The position numbers and the translations under genes were made by a program. The notes below the pieces were generated by a model. It was not told the DNA's origin, did no database searches, and was given only the letters and a program-made list of their open reading frames with translations. Below are positions 1 through 6,364 of a stretch of 10,189 nucleotides of DNA, piece by piece (position 1 is the first letter of the stretch; each line of letters begins with the position of its first letter). The DNA lies in the NCBI GenBank assembly GCA_019247865.1, contig JAFBAJ010000696.1:1-10189 (forward strand), written 5' to 3'. Source of the stretch: Acidobacteriota bacterium. Its GTDB lineage: Bacteria; Acidobacteriota; Blastocatellia; Pyrinomonadales; Pyrinomonadaceae.

Positions 1-11
1 TTAATCTTTTG

Positions 12-3000
12 TCAGAACAGGAACCTCAGCGCCAGTTGGAGCTGGCGCGGGTCGCCGACGCCCTGCCTCAGAAAGCCGTCGAAGTTGAAGAGGCCGGGCG
101 TGCTGAGCGGGTTGATGTTGTTCGCGTTGTTGAAGGTATTGAACATCTCCAGAATCGGAATCAACTGGTATCTTTCAGCAAACCGGAACGGACGCTGCAA
201 GCGCCAGTCGAAGGAGAAATAGTTATTGTCTTTGCGCAGGGAGTTCCGGTTGGTCGCCGTGCGCACAGTGGGCGTGATGGGCTGCGCCGAGCGCGCCTGT
301 ATGCGCGGCGAGAATTCCAGATGCCAGGGCAGCTCTGCGTACATGTAGAAGTTGAACTTGTGCCGGATGTCTCTGTCCGAGAGGGCGTAGTCCAAACTCA
401 GGTTGTTGATGTCGAACGAGCGGTCTGTGAACGGGTCGCGCTCGTTGGAATCGTCGTCCTTATCTTTCGCCAGCACGTAATTGGCCTCGAACTGATAGCG
501 ATGGCTCAGGCGTTTCCGCACGCCCACGGTGAAGCCGTTGTAGACGGACTTGCCGTTGGCGCTCGTCACGAAGACATCGCCGAGCGTCGGGAAGAGCCCC
601 GTGCGCGCGTAGTTCAGAAAGCGCGTCAGATGCACGCCCTGCGAGTGTGTGAAATCGAGGTAGAGCGCAAAGTCCTGCGCGAGCTGCTGCTCGAACTGCG
701 CGTTGGTCGTATAGATGCGCGGGTTCGCGTAGTTCTTGCTGAAGACGCGGACGGACGCGCCGAACGGAATCGTGCCGGTCGGCGTGGCCGGGAGGATGTT
801 GGGATAGACGGGCGGCGTGGTCGAAGCGCCGAAACAGGTAAAGGCGAAGGTCGTCGCGCAGGTGATGCCGAACTGCTGCGCGCCGTTATCCGTGATCGAG
901 CCGACCTGCGACAGCATGTTTTGCCGTCCGTAGAAGATGCCGTAGCTTCCGCGCAGCACGGACTTGCCCTTGCCTCCGATGTCCCAGGCGAAACCGACGC
1001 GCGGCTGGAACTCCTTCTTGGGACTATGCAGTGTTCCGTCGGACGGAAAGCGCGGGTCGTTCAGGAGCGCGCCGTAAGCCGTCTGTGACGGAGGCACGAC
1101 GGGCTCCGGAAAGATCTGCGCCTCCCAGCGGAGACCGTAGTTCAGTGTAAAGTCTCTCCTGATCTGCCACTTGTCCTGCACGTAGAGGCCGAGGTCTTCG
1201 TTCTTGATGCTCGACGCGCCGGGCGGGGGCACGCCCGCGATGCCGGTCGGGATGCCGTTCTGTAAGTAGAGCAGCAGCGGCCCGGCGACATTGCTCCCGG
1301 CGGGACACGTCTCGCCGAGGCCGCGCGTGACCCACGTCACGGCTCCGGCGGCGCTGACGCATTCGAGCGTCGTGTTGCCGAAACCGCCGGGCGCGGTCGG
1401 CGAAGCATAGCGCAGGAATCCGGTCACAGAGTCGAAGATGTAGCGGCCCGTGAAGAAGCCGCGAAAGACCTGCGTGTTGACCGTGTGCAGCCACTCGCCG
1501 CCGAACTTGATCGTGTGCGGGCCTTTGACGATGGAGAAGTTGTCCTTGACCTGCGTGCGCCAGATCAGCTCGTCCACGTTCGGCTGGAGAAAGAAGGGAT
1601 TGCCGAAACGAAAGCTGGGATTGAAGCCGATGGCCGTGTCCGCGAAGACGTTGGAAGGGATGGCGGAGCGTGGCCGCTCCTCGCGCCCGTAGGTGAAATG
1701 CGCCTCGTTGACCATCGTCGGCGAGACGAAGGTGAAGAGGTTCGCGTTGAAGACGTTGATCTTCGACGGGCCTTCGGTGCCGTTGGCGGAGTTGCCGTAG
1801 GTCGCCACGTCGAAGGTCTGATTGGTGTTCTTCGAGTAATCGAAATTATAGGAGAGCGCGAGCTTGTTCGCTTTATTGATCGTCCAGTCGAACTTGCCGA
1901 GCACCGCAGTGTTCCTGATGGGGCGCTGGATCGGCAGTCCTTCTTCCTGATTCAGACGCGTCCGGTAAAAGTTGATCAGCGCGAGCCGCTGGCAGTCGCC
2001 GTTGCCGTTAATCAGTGCTTCGTTGAGGAGAATCGTCGGAGTCGAGACGGGGCAGGGCGTCGCGCCGAGCTGCTCGCTCAGATTAGCTCGTTGCAGGTTC
2101 TCGCGGATCTGTTCGATGGCGAGAAAGAAGAACATCTTGTCGCGCTTGATCGGGCCGCCGACCGTGCCGCCGAACTGCTCGCGGTGGAAACCCGTGAGCG
2201 GCTTGCCGTCAGAGGTATTGGAAGAGAGCGCGCGCAGGCGCTGGAAATAAAAGGCGCTCCCATGAAACTCGTTCGTGCCGGACTTGGTGATGACGTTGAT
2301 GATGCCGCCGGCCGTGCGGCCGAACTCGGCGGACGCACCCGTCGCAACCACCTGAAATTCCTGCACGGCTTCGAGCGTGATGTCTATCGCCGCGCGCTGG
2401 CCGCCGACCTGCTCGCCGAAGAAGCCGTTATTGTAATCGCCGCCGTCGAGGCTGACGTTGTTGAAGACGCCGCGCTGCCCTGCGAAATTGATCTCGTCAC
2501 CGTCCGGCCCCTGCACGACGCTGACGCCCGGCGTCAAGGTCAGGAGGTCTTCAAACTTGCGGCCGAGGATGGGCGTGTTCGTGACCGTGTTCTCATTGAG
2601 CGTCGAGCTGGATTCGGTCTTGAGCGTATCCACGACCGGGAGGGCCGTGACCGTGACCCGTGCTTCCACCTGCGAAACCTGCAACTTCAGATTGAGCGCG
2701 GCGGCTTGACCGACCGTGAGCACCAGATGCTCCTGGACGAGGGTCGCAAAGCCCTCGTGCGAGACGGTCATCGTGTATTCGCCCGGCGCTAATTGCAGGA
2801 AGACATAGCGCCCGTCTCCATCGCTCGTGACCGAGAGGGTCTGGTTGGTCTCGACGTTCCTGACCTCGACAGTGGCTCCCGGAACAACCCCGCCCGATTC
2901 GTCTGAGACCACGCCCTGCAAGGCGGCGGAGGCGATCTGCGCCTGCCCCCATGCGTGGGGCGCGAGCGCGAGGGCGACGAACAGGCACAACACACAGCTC

Positions 3001-3041
3001 TTGAGCCATACGCTCATGGTCTGAACTAAGATGCGCTGCAT
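12..3041 (-). CDS. TonB-dependent receptor, Oar-like, with N-terminal carboxypeptidase-regulatory domain
   Basis: Predicted outer-membrane beta-barrel receptor of 1009 residues; the substrate cannot be read from the sequence. A signal peptide covers about residues 1-33, with hydrophobic CVLCLFVALALAP and likely cleavage near AWG-QA. A carboxypeptidase-regulatory-like (Ig-like) domain follows at about 38-120 (LQGVVSDESGGVVPGATVEV). The plug lies at about 135-255 (TPGVSVVQG, SAEFGRTAGGIINVITKSG). The rest is barrel, with the recurrent family motifs LGLYVQDKW (617-625), FQPRVGFAWD (678-687), RDIRHKF (890-896) and EMFNTFNN (965-972). The protein ends LRFLF, and a terminal Phe is the usual BAM recognition signal. 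I chose the ATG at 3041 because a strong GAGGAG lies six bases upstream and the signal peptide follows directly; the upstream in-frame GTG at 3113 would add 24 non-hydrophobic residues. No SusD-like partner is visible. Family assignment is secure; ligand unknown. Confidence 0.93.
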   Translation of the reverse strand: MQRILVQTMSVWLKSCVLCLFVALALAPHAWGQAQIASAALQGVVSDESGGVVPGATVEVRNVETNQTLSVTSDGDGRYVFLQLAPGEYTMTVSHEGFATLVQEHLVLTVGQAAALNLKLQVSQVEARVTVTALPVVDTLKTESSSTLNENTVTNTPILGRKFEDLLTLTPGVSVVQGPDGDEINFAGQRGVFNNVSLDGGDYNNGFFGEQVGGQRAAIDITLEAVQEFQVVATGASAEFGRTAGGIINVITKSGTNEFHGSAFYFQRLRALSSNTSDGKPLTGFHREQFGGTVGGPIKRDKMFFFLAIEQIRENLQRANLSEQLGATPCPVSTPTILLNEALINGNGDCQRLALINFYRTRLNQEEGLPIQRPIRNTAVLGKFDWTINKANKLALSYNFDYSKNTNQTFDVATYGNSANGTEGPSKINVFNANLFTFVSPTMVNEAHFTYGREERPRSAIPSNVFADTAIGFNPSFRFGNPFFLQPNVDELIWRTQVKDNFSIVKGPHTIKFGGEWLHTVNTQVFRGFFTGRYIFDSVTGFLRYASPTAPGGFGNTTLECVSAAGAVTWVTRGLGETCPAGSNVAGPLLLYLQNGIPTGIAGVPPPGASSIKNEDLGLYVQDKWQIRRDFTLNYGLRWEAQIFPEPVVPPSQTAYGALLNDPRFPSDGTLHSPKKEFQPRVGFAWDIGGKGKSVLRGSYGIFYGRQNMLSQVGSITDNGAQQFGITCATTFAFTCFGASTTPPVYPNILPATPTGTIPFGASVRVFSKNYANPRIYTTNAQFEQQLAQDFALYLDFTHSQGVHLTRFLNYARTGLFPTLGDVFVTSANGKSVYNGFTVGVRKRLSHRYQFEANYVLAKDKDDDSNERDPFTDRSFDINNLSLDYALSDRDIRHKFNFYMYAELPWHLEFSPRIQARSAQPITPTVRTATNRNSLRKDNNYFSFDWRLQRPFRFAERYQLIPILEMFNTFNNANNINPLSTPGLFNFDGFLRQGVGDPRQLQLALRFLF

Positions 3042-3047
3042 GGTTTT

Positions 3048-3053
3048 CTCCTC
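3048..3053 (-). promoter_or_regulatory. Ribosome binding site of the TonB-dependent receptor
   Basis: On the minus strand GAGGAG sits six bases before the ATG at 3041. It decides the start codon against the alternative GTG at 3113, which has no comparable site and would put 24 polar residues before the signal peptide. Confidence 0.8.
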
Positions 3054-3085
3054 TTTTACGTTCGGCTGCGGAAAGTTTGAAGTTG

Positions 3086-3150
3086 CTCCTTTTATCAGGT
3101 ACACGTCGGCCACCTGCCTGAACCTGGCATGACGAAACGGATAAAAGGAG
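3086..3150. repeat. 11-bp inverted repeat upstream of the receptor gene
   Basis: CTCCTTTTATC at 3086-3096 is the exact reverse complement of GATAAAAGGAG at 3140-3150, with 43 bases between. It lies 45-110 bases upstream of the receptor start, within its presumed leader. It could be an operator pair, a leader RNA stem or chance. A ribosome-binding-site-like AAAAGGAG occurs in one arm on each strand, and this purine-rich composition partly explains the match. Confidence 0.4.
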
Positions 3151-3227
3151 TGCTACGCGCGAGGGTCGCGAACCATCCCGAATGTTCGTTAGAAATAACT
3201 GAGACGATAGAACTTTGTGTGTCCGTT

Positions 3228-3257
3228 ATCTTAGGTAAACTCCGTGGTCAGTGTCAA
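3228..3257 (-). promoter_or_regulatory. Candidate sigma-70-type promoter for the receptor gene
   Basis: On the minus strand a perfect TTGACA (3252-3257) is followed after 18 bases by TAAGAT (3228-3233), which matches four of six positions of the -10 consensus. Transcription would start near 3221 and give a leader of about 180 bases before the receptor ATG. The -35 box overlaps the first copy of the imperfect direct repeat. Sequence match only; a long leader and the 18-base spacer make this tentative. Confidence 0.3.
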
Positions 3258-3266
3258 CGATTTAGT
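3246..3266. repeat. Imperfect 21-bp direct repeat, copy 1
   Basis: The pattern GGTCA-N4-CAACGATTTAGT occurs here and again at 3396-3416, starting exactly 150 bases further on. The two copies agree at 18 of 21 positions, and all differences fall in the N4 segment. They bracket the palindromic element, as an old target duplication or the element's own ends would. Confidence 0.6.
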
Positions 3267-3306
3267 CGTCTTCTAAATTGTTTTTCTCTGTGTCTCTCAG
3301 CGACTT

Positions 3307-3362
3307 CTCTGCGTCTCTGCGTTGAGCTGAGGCTGCACAATATTCACCGCAGAGGCGCAGAG
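3307..3362. repeat. Palindromic intergenic repeat, CGCAGAG type
   Basis: CTCTGCGTCTCTGCG (3307-3321) pairs with CGCAGAGGCGCAGAG (3348-3362): 14 of 15 positions match and the mismatch allows a G-U pair in RNA. The loop is 26 bases. Further CTCTG/CGCAGAG copies lie outside the stem (3283-3297, 3368-3384), and an outer 7-bp arm CTAAATT (3273-3279)/AATTTAG (3390-3396) encloses the whole. Repeats of this composition, often mis-annotated as short Arg-rich proteins, are common between genes in Acidobacteriota and some other phyla; that recollection is from general knowledge, not a search. Confidence 0.75.
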
Positions 3363-3395
3363 TTCACGCAGAGAATTCGCAGAGTGTTGAATTTA

Positions 3396-3416
3396 GGTCA
3401 CTACCAACGATTTAGT
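3396..3416. repeat. Imperfect 21-bp direct repeat, copy 2
   Basis: Second copy of GGTCA-N4-CAACGATTTAGT, on the right side of the palindromic element. In this copy the minus strand reads TTGGTA where copy 1 reads the promoter-like TTGACA. Confidence 0.6.
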
Positions 3417-3508
3417 TGAGCGGGTTGAAAGGAATGCTGTCGCCGCGTCTCAGGCGGTGAAAAAGCTATGAACGAGAATGCGACTCGGTTTATAGTATCG
3501 GGAATTTT

Positions 3509-4168
3509 ATGGTCACCTACTTAGACATCGAGAAATGGCATCGGCGTCCGATCTTTCATTTCTTCAAGGGCTACGACAACCCTTACTTCAATGTCTGCGC
3601 GCAGGTGGATGTGACGGCTCTGCTGCGGCTGACGCGCGAGGCGCAGGGGCTCTCGTTCACGCTCGCCTACCACTTCATCGTCCTCAAGGTCGTCAACGAG
3701 CTGGAGCCGTTCCGCTATCGCCTGCGCGACGGGCGCGTGCTCGTGTACGAGCGCATCGATGCCGGAACCACTGTGCTGCTCGATGACGGGCGGTTCCGGT
3801 TCTGCTATTTCGATTACGACGAAGACTTCAGTCGCTTTCAGGCGGGCGCGAGGAGGGCTTTTGAGCAGGCGCGCGCCGCGTCCGACAGTTTCGAGATGGG
3901 CGAAGACGGGCGGGACGATGTGATTCACTGTTCAGTCCTGCCGTGGGTCTCGTTCACCAGCGTGTCGCACGCGCGGCGCTGGAGCACGGAGGACTCCGTC
4001 CCGAAAATGTCTTTCGGAAAGCATTATGAGGACGGCGGCATTATCAAGATGCCGCTCTCGGTCGAAGTGCATCACGCGCTGATGGACGGTCTGGATGTCG
4101 GTCACTACTTCGAGCGGGTCGGGGCCTACTTTTCCGATCCTTCCGGCCTGTTGGGACACAGATCATGA
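3509..4168 (+). CDS. CatA-like (chloramphenicol acetyltransferase family) O-acetyltransferase
   Basis: Cytoplasmic acetyl-CoA-dependent acyltransferase of the trimeric type A CAT family; at 219 residues it has the family's usual length. The active-site motif is HHALMDG at 188-194, giving catalytic His189 and the structural Asp193, against HHAVCDG in classical CAT. WVSFTS at 146-151 carries the Ser148 that supports the transition state in CAT. The N-terminal WHRR (10-13) supplies the Arg expected to pair with the Asp. Two differences stand out by eye alignment: GFH after the motif is GLD here, and the substrate-contact Tyr25 of CAT appears to be Phe27. The substrate may therefore not be chloramphenicol. 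The ATG at 3509 has only a weak upstream GGGA. The stop overlaps the start of the next gene (ATGA), so the two are probably one operon. Family is clear; resistance activity is unproven. Confidence 0.88.
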   Translation: MVTYLDIEKWHRRPIFHFFKGYDNPYFNVCAQVDVTALLRLTREAQGLSFTLAYHFIVLKVVNELEPFRYRLRDGRVLVYERIDAGTTVLLDDGRFRFCYFDYDEDFSRFQAGARRAFEQARAASDSFEMGEDGRDDVIHCSVLPWVSFTSVSHARRWSTEDSVPKMSFGKHYEDGGIIKMPLSVEVHHALMDGLDVGHYFERVGAYFSDPSGLLGHRS

Positions 4169-5115
4169 AAATCCTGAGCACAAAAATTCCGGCCGTCGCC
4201 ATTTGTGTCGCCTCGCTGTGCGCGTTCACGGCCGGACAGCAGATGGCCGACCCGACCTTTGACACGAGCGTCGCGCGCCCGGCCTATGCGAAGAGGCATC
4301 CTAAGATTCTCTTTGATGAGGCGCACGATAACTTTCACACGGCAACGGGTCGTTACAAGCCCTTCGCCGAGCTGATGAAGAGCGACGGCTACGACGTGAC
4401 TTCGAACAAGGCTAAGTTTAAGGCGCAGACGCTCGCGGGCTATGACGTGCTGGTCATCGCCAACGCACTCGGCGAGGAGCGAGAAGACCTGCCGGGCGTG
4501 AGCACCTCCGCCTTCACCGCCGAAGAATGCTATGCCGTGCGCGATTGGGTGCGTGCGGGCGGCTCTCTGTTGTTGATCGCAGACCACGCTCCGTACGGCT
4601 CGGCAGCCGAGGGGCTGGCGTCGCGCTTCGGCGTCGGGATGCGTCAAGGTTTCACGAACGATCCTGCCAACCACGACGCGGATACGGGCAGGCAGAGTTT
4701 TCTGCTCTTCTCCAGAGACAACCAACTGCTCGGAGAGCATGCCATCACGCGCGGCCGTAATGCTGCGGAGCGTGTGAAGCTGGTGCTGAGCTTCACCGGA
4801 CAGTCTTTGAAAGGGCCGCCGGGCAGCGTTGTCCTGCTCAAACTGTCCGACACGGCTTTTGACGTGAAGCAGCCGGGCGACAAAGAGCAAACCTCTGCGG
4901 CCGGGCGCGCGCAGGGCTTGGCGTTCAGGTTCGGCAGAGGGCGCGTCGTCGTGCTCGGCGAGGCCGCGATGCTCTCGGCGCAGGTCATACGCGGCGAGCC
5001 AGCGCAGACGTCATTCGGACGCGAAGAGGTGCAGATGGGCATGAACCGCAAAGGGACTGACGACCGGCAGTTCGCGCTCAACATCATGCACTGGCTCTCA
5101 CGCCTGCTCAATTAA
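4165..5115 (+). CDS. Predicted exported DUF4350-type protein
   Basis: A 316-residue protein that I assign to the DUF4350 group, whose core resembles the class I glutamine amidotransferase-like/GIFT fold; no enzyme activity is established. Residues 1-24 form a signal peptide (lysines at 2 and 7, hydrophobic IPAVAICVASLCAFTAG), so the protein probably acts in the periplasm or outside the cell. Visible conserved stretches are ILFDEAHDNFHT (48-59), GRYKPFAELMKSDGYDV (62-78), VRAGGSLLLIADHAPYGSAAEG (split at 129-139 and 140-150), RGRVVVLGEAAML (258-270) and the C-terminal QFALNIMHWLSRLL (302-315). The Asp-Glu-Ala-His near the mature N-terminus and Asp140-His141 are candidate functional residues, by inference only. 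The start ATG overlaps the CatA-like stop by ATGA, which argues for translational coupling. The 29-bp inverted repeat begins six bases after the stop. Confidence 0.8.
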   Translation: MKILSTKIPAVAICVASLCAFTAGQQMADPTFDTSVARPAYAKRHPKILFDEAHDNFHTATGRYKPFAELMKSDGYDVTSNKAKFKAQTLAGYDVLVIANALGEEREDLPGVSTSAFTAEECYAVRDWVRAGGSLLLIADHAPYGSAAEGLASRFGVGMRQGFTNDPANHDADTGRQSFLLFSRDNQLLGEHAITRGRNAAERVKLVLSFTGQSLKGPPGSVVLLKLSDTAFDVKQPGDKEQTSAAGRAQGLAFRFGRGRVVVLGEAAMLSAQVIRGEPAQTSFGREEVQMGMNRKGTDDRQFALNIMHWLSRLLN

Positions 5116-5121
5116 AATCAG

Positions 5122-5192
5122 GTCAGTACCGCCTGCGGTAGCGGGCGGGTCTCAACGCGACATACCCGCCCGCTACCGCAGGCGGTACTGAC
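5122..5192. repeat. Perfect 29-bp inverted repeat between genes
   Basis: The left arm at 5122-5150 begins GTCAGTACCGCCTGCGG and ends GCGGGCGGGT; the right arm at 5164-5192 is its exact reverse complement. The loop is 13 bases (5151-5163). As RNA this would be a very stable hairpin. It starts six bases past the stop of the DUF4350 gene, but no T-tract follows on either strand, so a classical intrinsic terminator is not supported. A mobile palindromic (REP/MITE-like) element or an mRNA 3'-end protector fits better. I recall similar sequences scattered in Blastocatellia genomes; not checked. Confidence 0.85.
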
Positions 5193-5217
5193 ACGAGCGC
5201 CATAGCACAGCGGCTCT

Positions 5218-5229
5218 ATGCAATTGCAT
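5218..5229. promoter_or_regulatory. 12-bp palindrome ATGCAATTGCAT, possible operator
   Basis: A perfect 12-bp palindrome ends 23 bases before the TTG start of the GGDEF gene, in the short AT-richer stretch after the 29-bp inverted repeat. Position and symmetry suit a dimeric regulator's site. There is no second copy in the window that I saw, and no clear promoter beside it. The TATAAA at 5235-5240 is too close to the start to be a convincing -10. Confidence 0.25.
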
Positions 5230-5240
5230 GTGGCTATAAA

Positions 5241-5244
5241 AGGA
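5241..5244 (+). promoter_or_regulatory. Ribosome binding site supporting a TTG start
   Basis: AAAAGGAAAA with core AGGA at 5241-5244 lies eight bases before TTG at 5253. The only nearby ATG (5228) meets a stop after three codons, and the protein from TTG starts with the canonical receiver beginning MKILIAEDE. The rare TTG start is therefore well supported. Confidence 0.7.
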
Positions 5245-5252
5245 AAAGCGTT

Positions 5253-6209
5253 TTGAAGATTCTCATCGCGGAAGATGAAACCGTTTCCAGGCGAGTGCTG
5301 AGGACGACGCTCGAATCGTGGGGGCATGAGGTGGTCGAAGCCTGCGACGGCTCGGTCGCATGGCAGGTCTTGCAGAGTGCGTCGGCTCCCAAGCTCGCCA
5401 TCCTCGACCTCAACATGCCGGAGATCGACGGCATCAATGTCTGCCGCCGCGTCCGCCGCGTGCCGAGCCAGACGCCGGTCTATCTCATCCTGCTGACGGC
5501 CAAGAGCGGCAAGGAAGACATCGTCGCCGGGCTCGAAGCAGGGGCGGACGATTACGTCACCAAGCCGTTCGACCGCGACGAGCTGCACGCGCGCGTGGAG
5601 GTCGGCATCCGCATCGTCGAGCTGCAACGGAGCCTCGCCGAGAGGGTCGAAGAGTTGGAGCATGCCCTGAGCCAGCTCAAGCAGGCGCAGGAGACCCTGC
5701 GCACGCTCTCTTTGACGGACGAGCTGACGGGGCTTTATAACCGGCGCGGCTTTTTCACGCTCGCAGACCAGCATCTCAAGGCCGCGCGCCGCGCACGGCA
5801 GGAGACTTCGCTCATCTACGCCGACATGGACGGCCTCAAACAGATCAACGACACGCACGGGCATGAGGAGGGCTCGAACGCGCTCCGCCATCTCGCAGAC
5901 CTCCTGCGCAAGACCTTCCGCAGCTCGGACATCATCGCGCGCATCGGCGGCGACGAGTTCGTGATCCTCGAAACACAGGCCGAGCGCACGCACGCACGCA
6001 CGAGCCTCACGCGTTTGCAGGAGAACCTGCGCCGTCATAATGAAGAGCGCGCGCTGCCCTATGCGCTCTCCGTCAGCACGGGTATCGTGCGCGGCGGGAC
6101 GGAAGAAGAGCAGACCATCGAAGAGCTGCTCGCACGCGGCGATGCGCTGATGTACGAGGAGAAGCGGCGCAGGAAGCATGAGGATGAGAGCCTGAGCTGG
6201 GCTCGCTGA
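5253..6209 (+). CDS. Response regulator with GGDEF domain (diguanylate cyclase)
   Basis: Cytoplasmic response regulator predicted to make cyclic di-GMP from two GTP when phosphorylated. At 318 residues it is a REC-GGDEF protein of WspR-like size. The receiver domain (1-120) is complete: acidic pair Glu7-Asp8, phosphoacceptor Asp52 in LDLNMPEIDG, Thr82 and Lys104 in TKPF. A heptad-rich linker (121-150) suggests a coiled coil that aligns the dimer. The GGDEF domain (151-305) begins LTDELTGLYNRRGF, has the metal-site segment ADMDGLKQIND (190-200), and an intact GGDEF at 232-236. RSSD at 223-226 is a product-inhibition I-site five residues upstream, so feedback control is expected. No EAL or HD-GYP domain is present. 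The start is TTG. The gene converges on the hybrid kinase gene, a possible but untested phosphodonor. Domain calls are firm; the output process is unknown. Confidence 0.95.
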   Translation: MKILIAEDETVSRRVLRTTLESWGHEVVEACDGSVAWQVLQSASAPKLAILDLNMPEIDGINVCRRVRRVPSQTPVYLILLTAKSGKEDIVAGLEAGADDYVTKPFDRDELHARVEVGIRIVELQRSLAERVEELEHALSQLKQAQETLRTLSLTDELTGLYNRRGFFTLADQHLKAARRARQETSLIYADMDGLKQINDTHGHEEGSNALRHLADLLRKTFRSSDIIARIGGDEFVILETQAERTHARTSLTRLQENLRRHNEERALPYALSVSTGIVRGGTEEEQTIEELLARGDALMYEEKRRRKHEDESLSWAR

Positions 6210-6256
6210 AGAGCAAGCGTCATCAAGATTCGGTGGTGGGTCAGTTTCAAAACAGT

Positions 6257-6328
6257 CTCACGCAAAGGCGCAAAGACGCAAAGGAAAACAATGAAGTCTT
6301 TCTTTGCGCCTTTGCGCCTTTGCGTGAG
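6257..6328. repeat. 27-bp near-perfect inverted repeat, CGCAAAG type; possible bidirectional terminator
   Basis: The left arm 6257-6283 starts CTCACGCAAAGGCGCAAAG; the right arm 6302-6328 ends CTTTGCGCCTTTGCGTGAG. The arms match at 26 of 27 positions with an 18-base loop. Each arm contains three tandem GCAAAG units spaced eight bases apart, so the arms can also pair out of register. The element sits between two convergent genes, and T-rich sequence follows the stem on both strands (TTCTTTCGTTTTGC on plus, ACTGTTTTGA on minus), so it could end transcription from both sides. It is also a sequence relative of the CGCAGAG repeat at 3307-3362. Confidence 0.7.
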
Positions 6329-6364
6329 CTTCTTTCGTTTTGCTGCTTCACTCGAACTTCAAAC

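Larger units (their letters stand above)
3042..3508. other. Divergent intergenic region, 467 bp
   Basis: This stretch separates the receptor (minus) from the CatA-like gene (plus). It holds the receptor's ribosome binding site, an 11-bp inverted repeat at 3086-3150, a candidate minus-strand promoter at 3228-3257, and a palindromic repeat element at about 3255-3416. Open frames across it (for example 3129-3419, plus) read through the repeat and give low-complexity, Arg/Cys/Leu-rich peptides, so I do not call a gene. No convincing plus-strand promoter was found for the CatA-like gene: TATAGT at 3491-3496 could be a -10, but it has no matching -35 and would leave almost no leader. Confidence 0.7.

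Noticed and set aside
1485..2792. 435-codon plus-strand frame opposite the receptor gene
   Set aside because: Antisense shadow of a well-supported gene in GC-rich DNA; its translation is Arg/Val/Glu/Ala-rich without recognisable motifs.
3042..3113. 24-codon N-terminal extension of the receptor from GTG at 3113
   Set aside because: No good ribosome binding site at 3113, and it would bury the signal peptide behind polar residues; GAGGAG before 3041 fits the shorter form.
3129..3419. 96-codon open frame, plus strand, in the intergenic region
   Set aside because: It reads straight through the palindromic repeat (giving HRRGAEFTQRI-type peptide typical of mis-annotated repeats), has no ribosome binding site and no domain-like composition.
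3491..3496. TATAGT as -10 box of the CatA-like gene
   Set aside because: No -35-like hexamer at 16-18 bases upstream, and the implied leader would be only a few bases.
4126..4890. 254-codon minus-strand frame opposite the DUF4350 gene
   Set aside because: Shadow frame; the plus strand has a signal peptide, the ATGA overlap and family motifs.
5122..5192. Intrinsic terminator call for the 29-bp inverted repeat
   Set aside because: The stem is strong but neither side is followed by a T-tract, so I list it as a repeat.
5118..6179. 353-codon minus-strand frame opposite the REC-GGDEF gene
   Set aside because: It covers an unmistakable GGDEF gene on the other strand and ends inside the 29-bp inverted repeat; no motifs.
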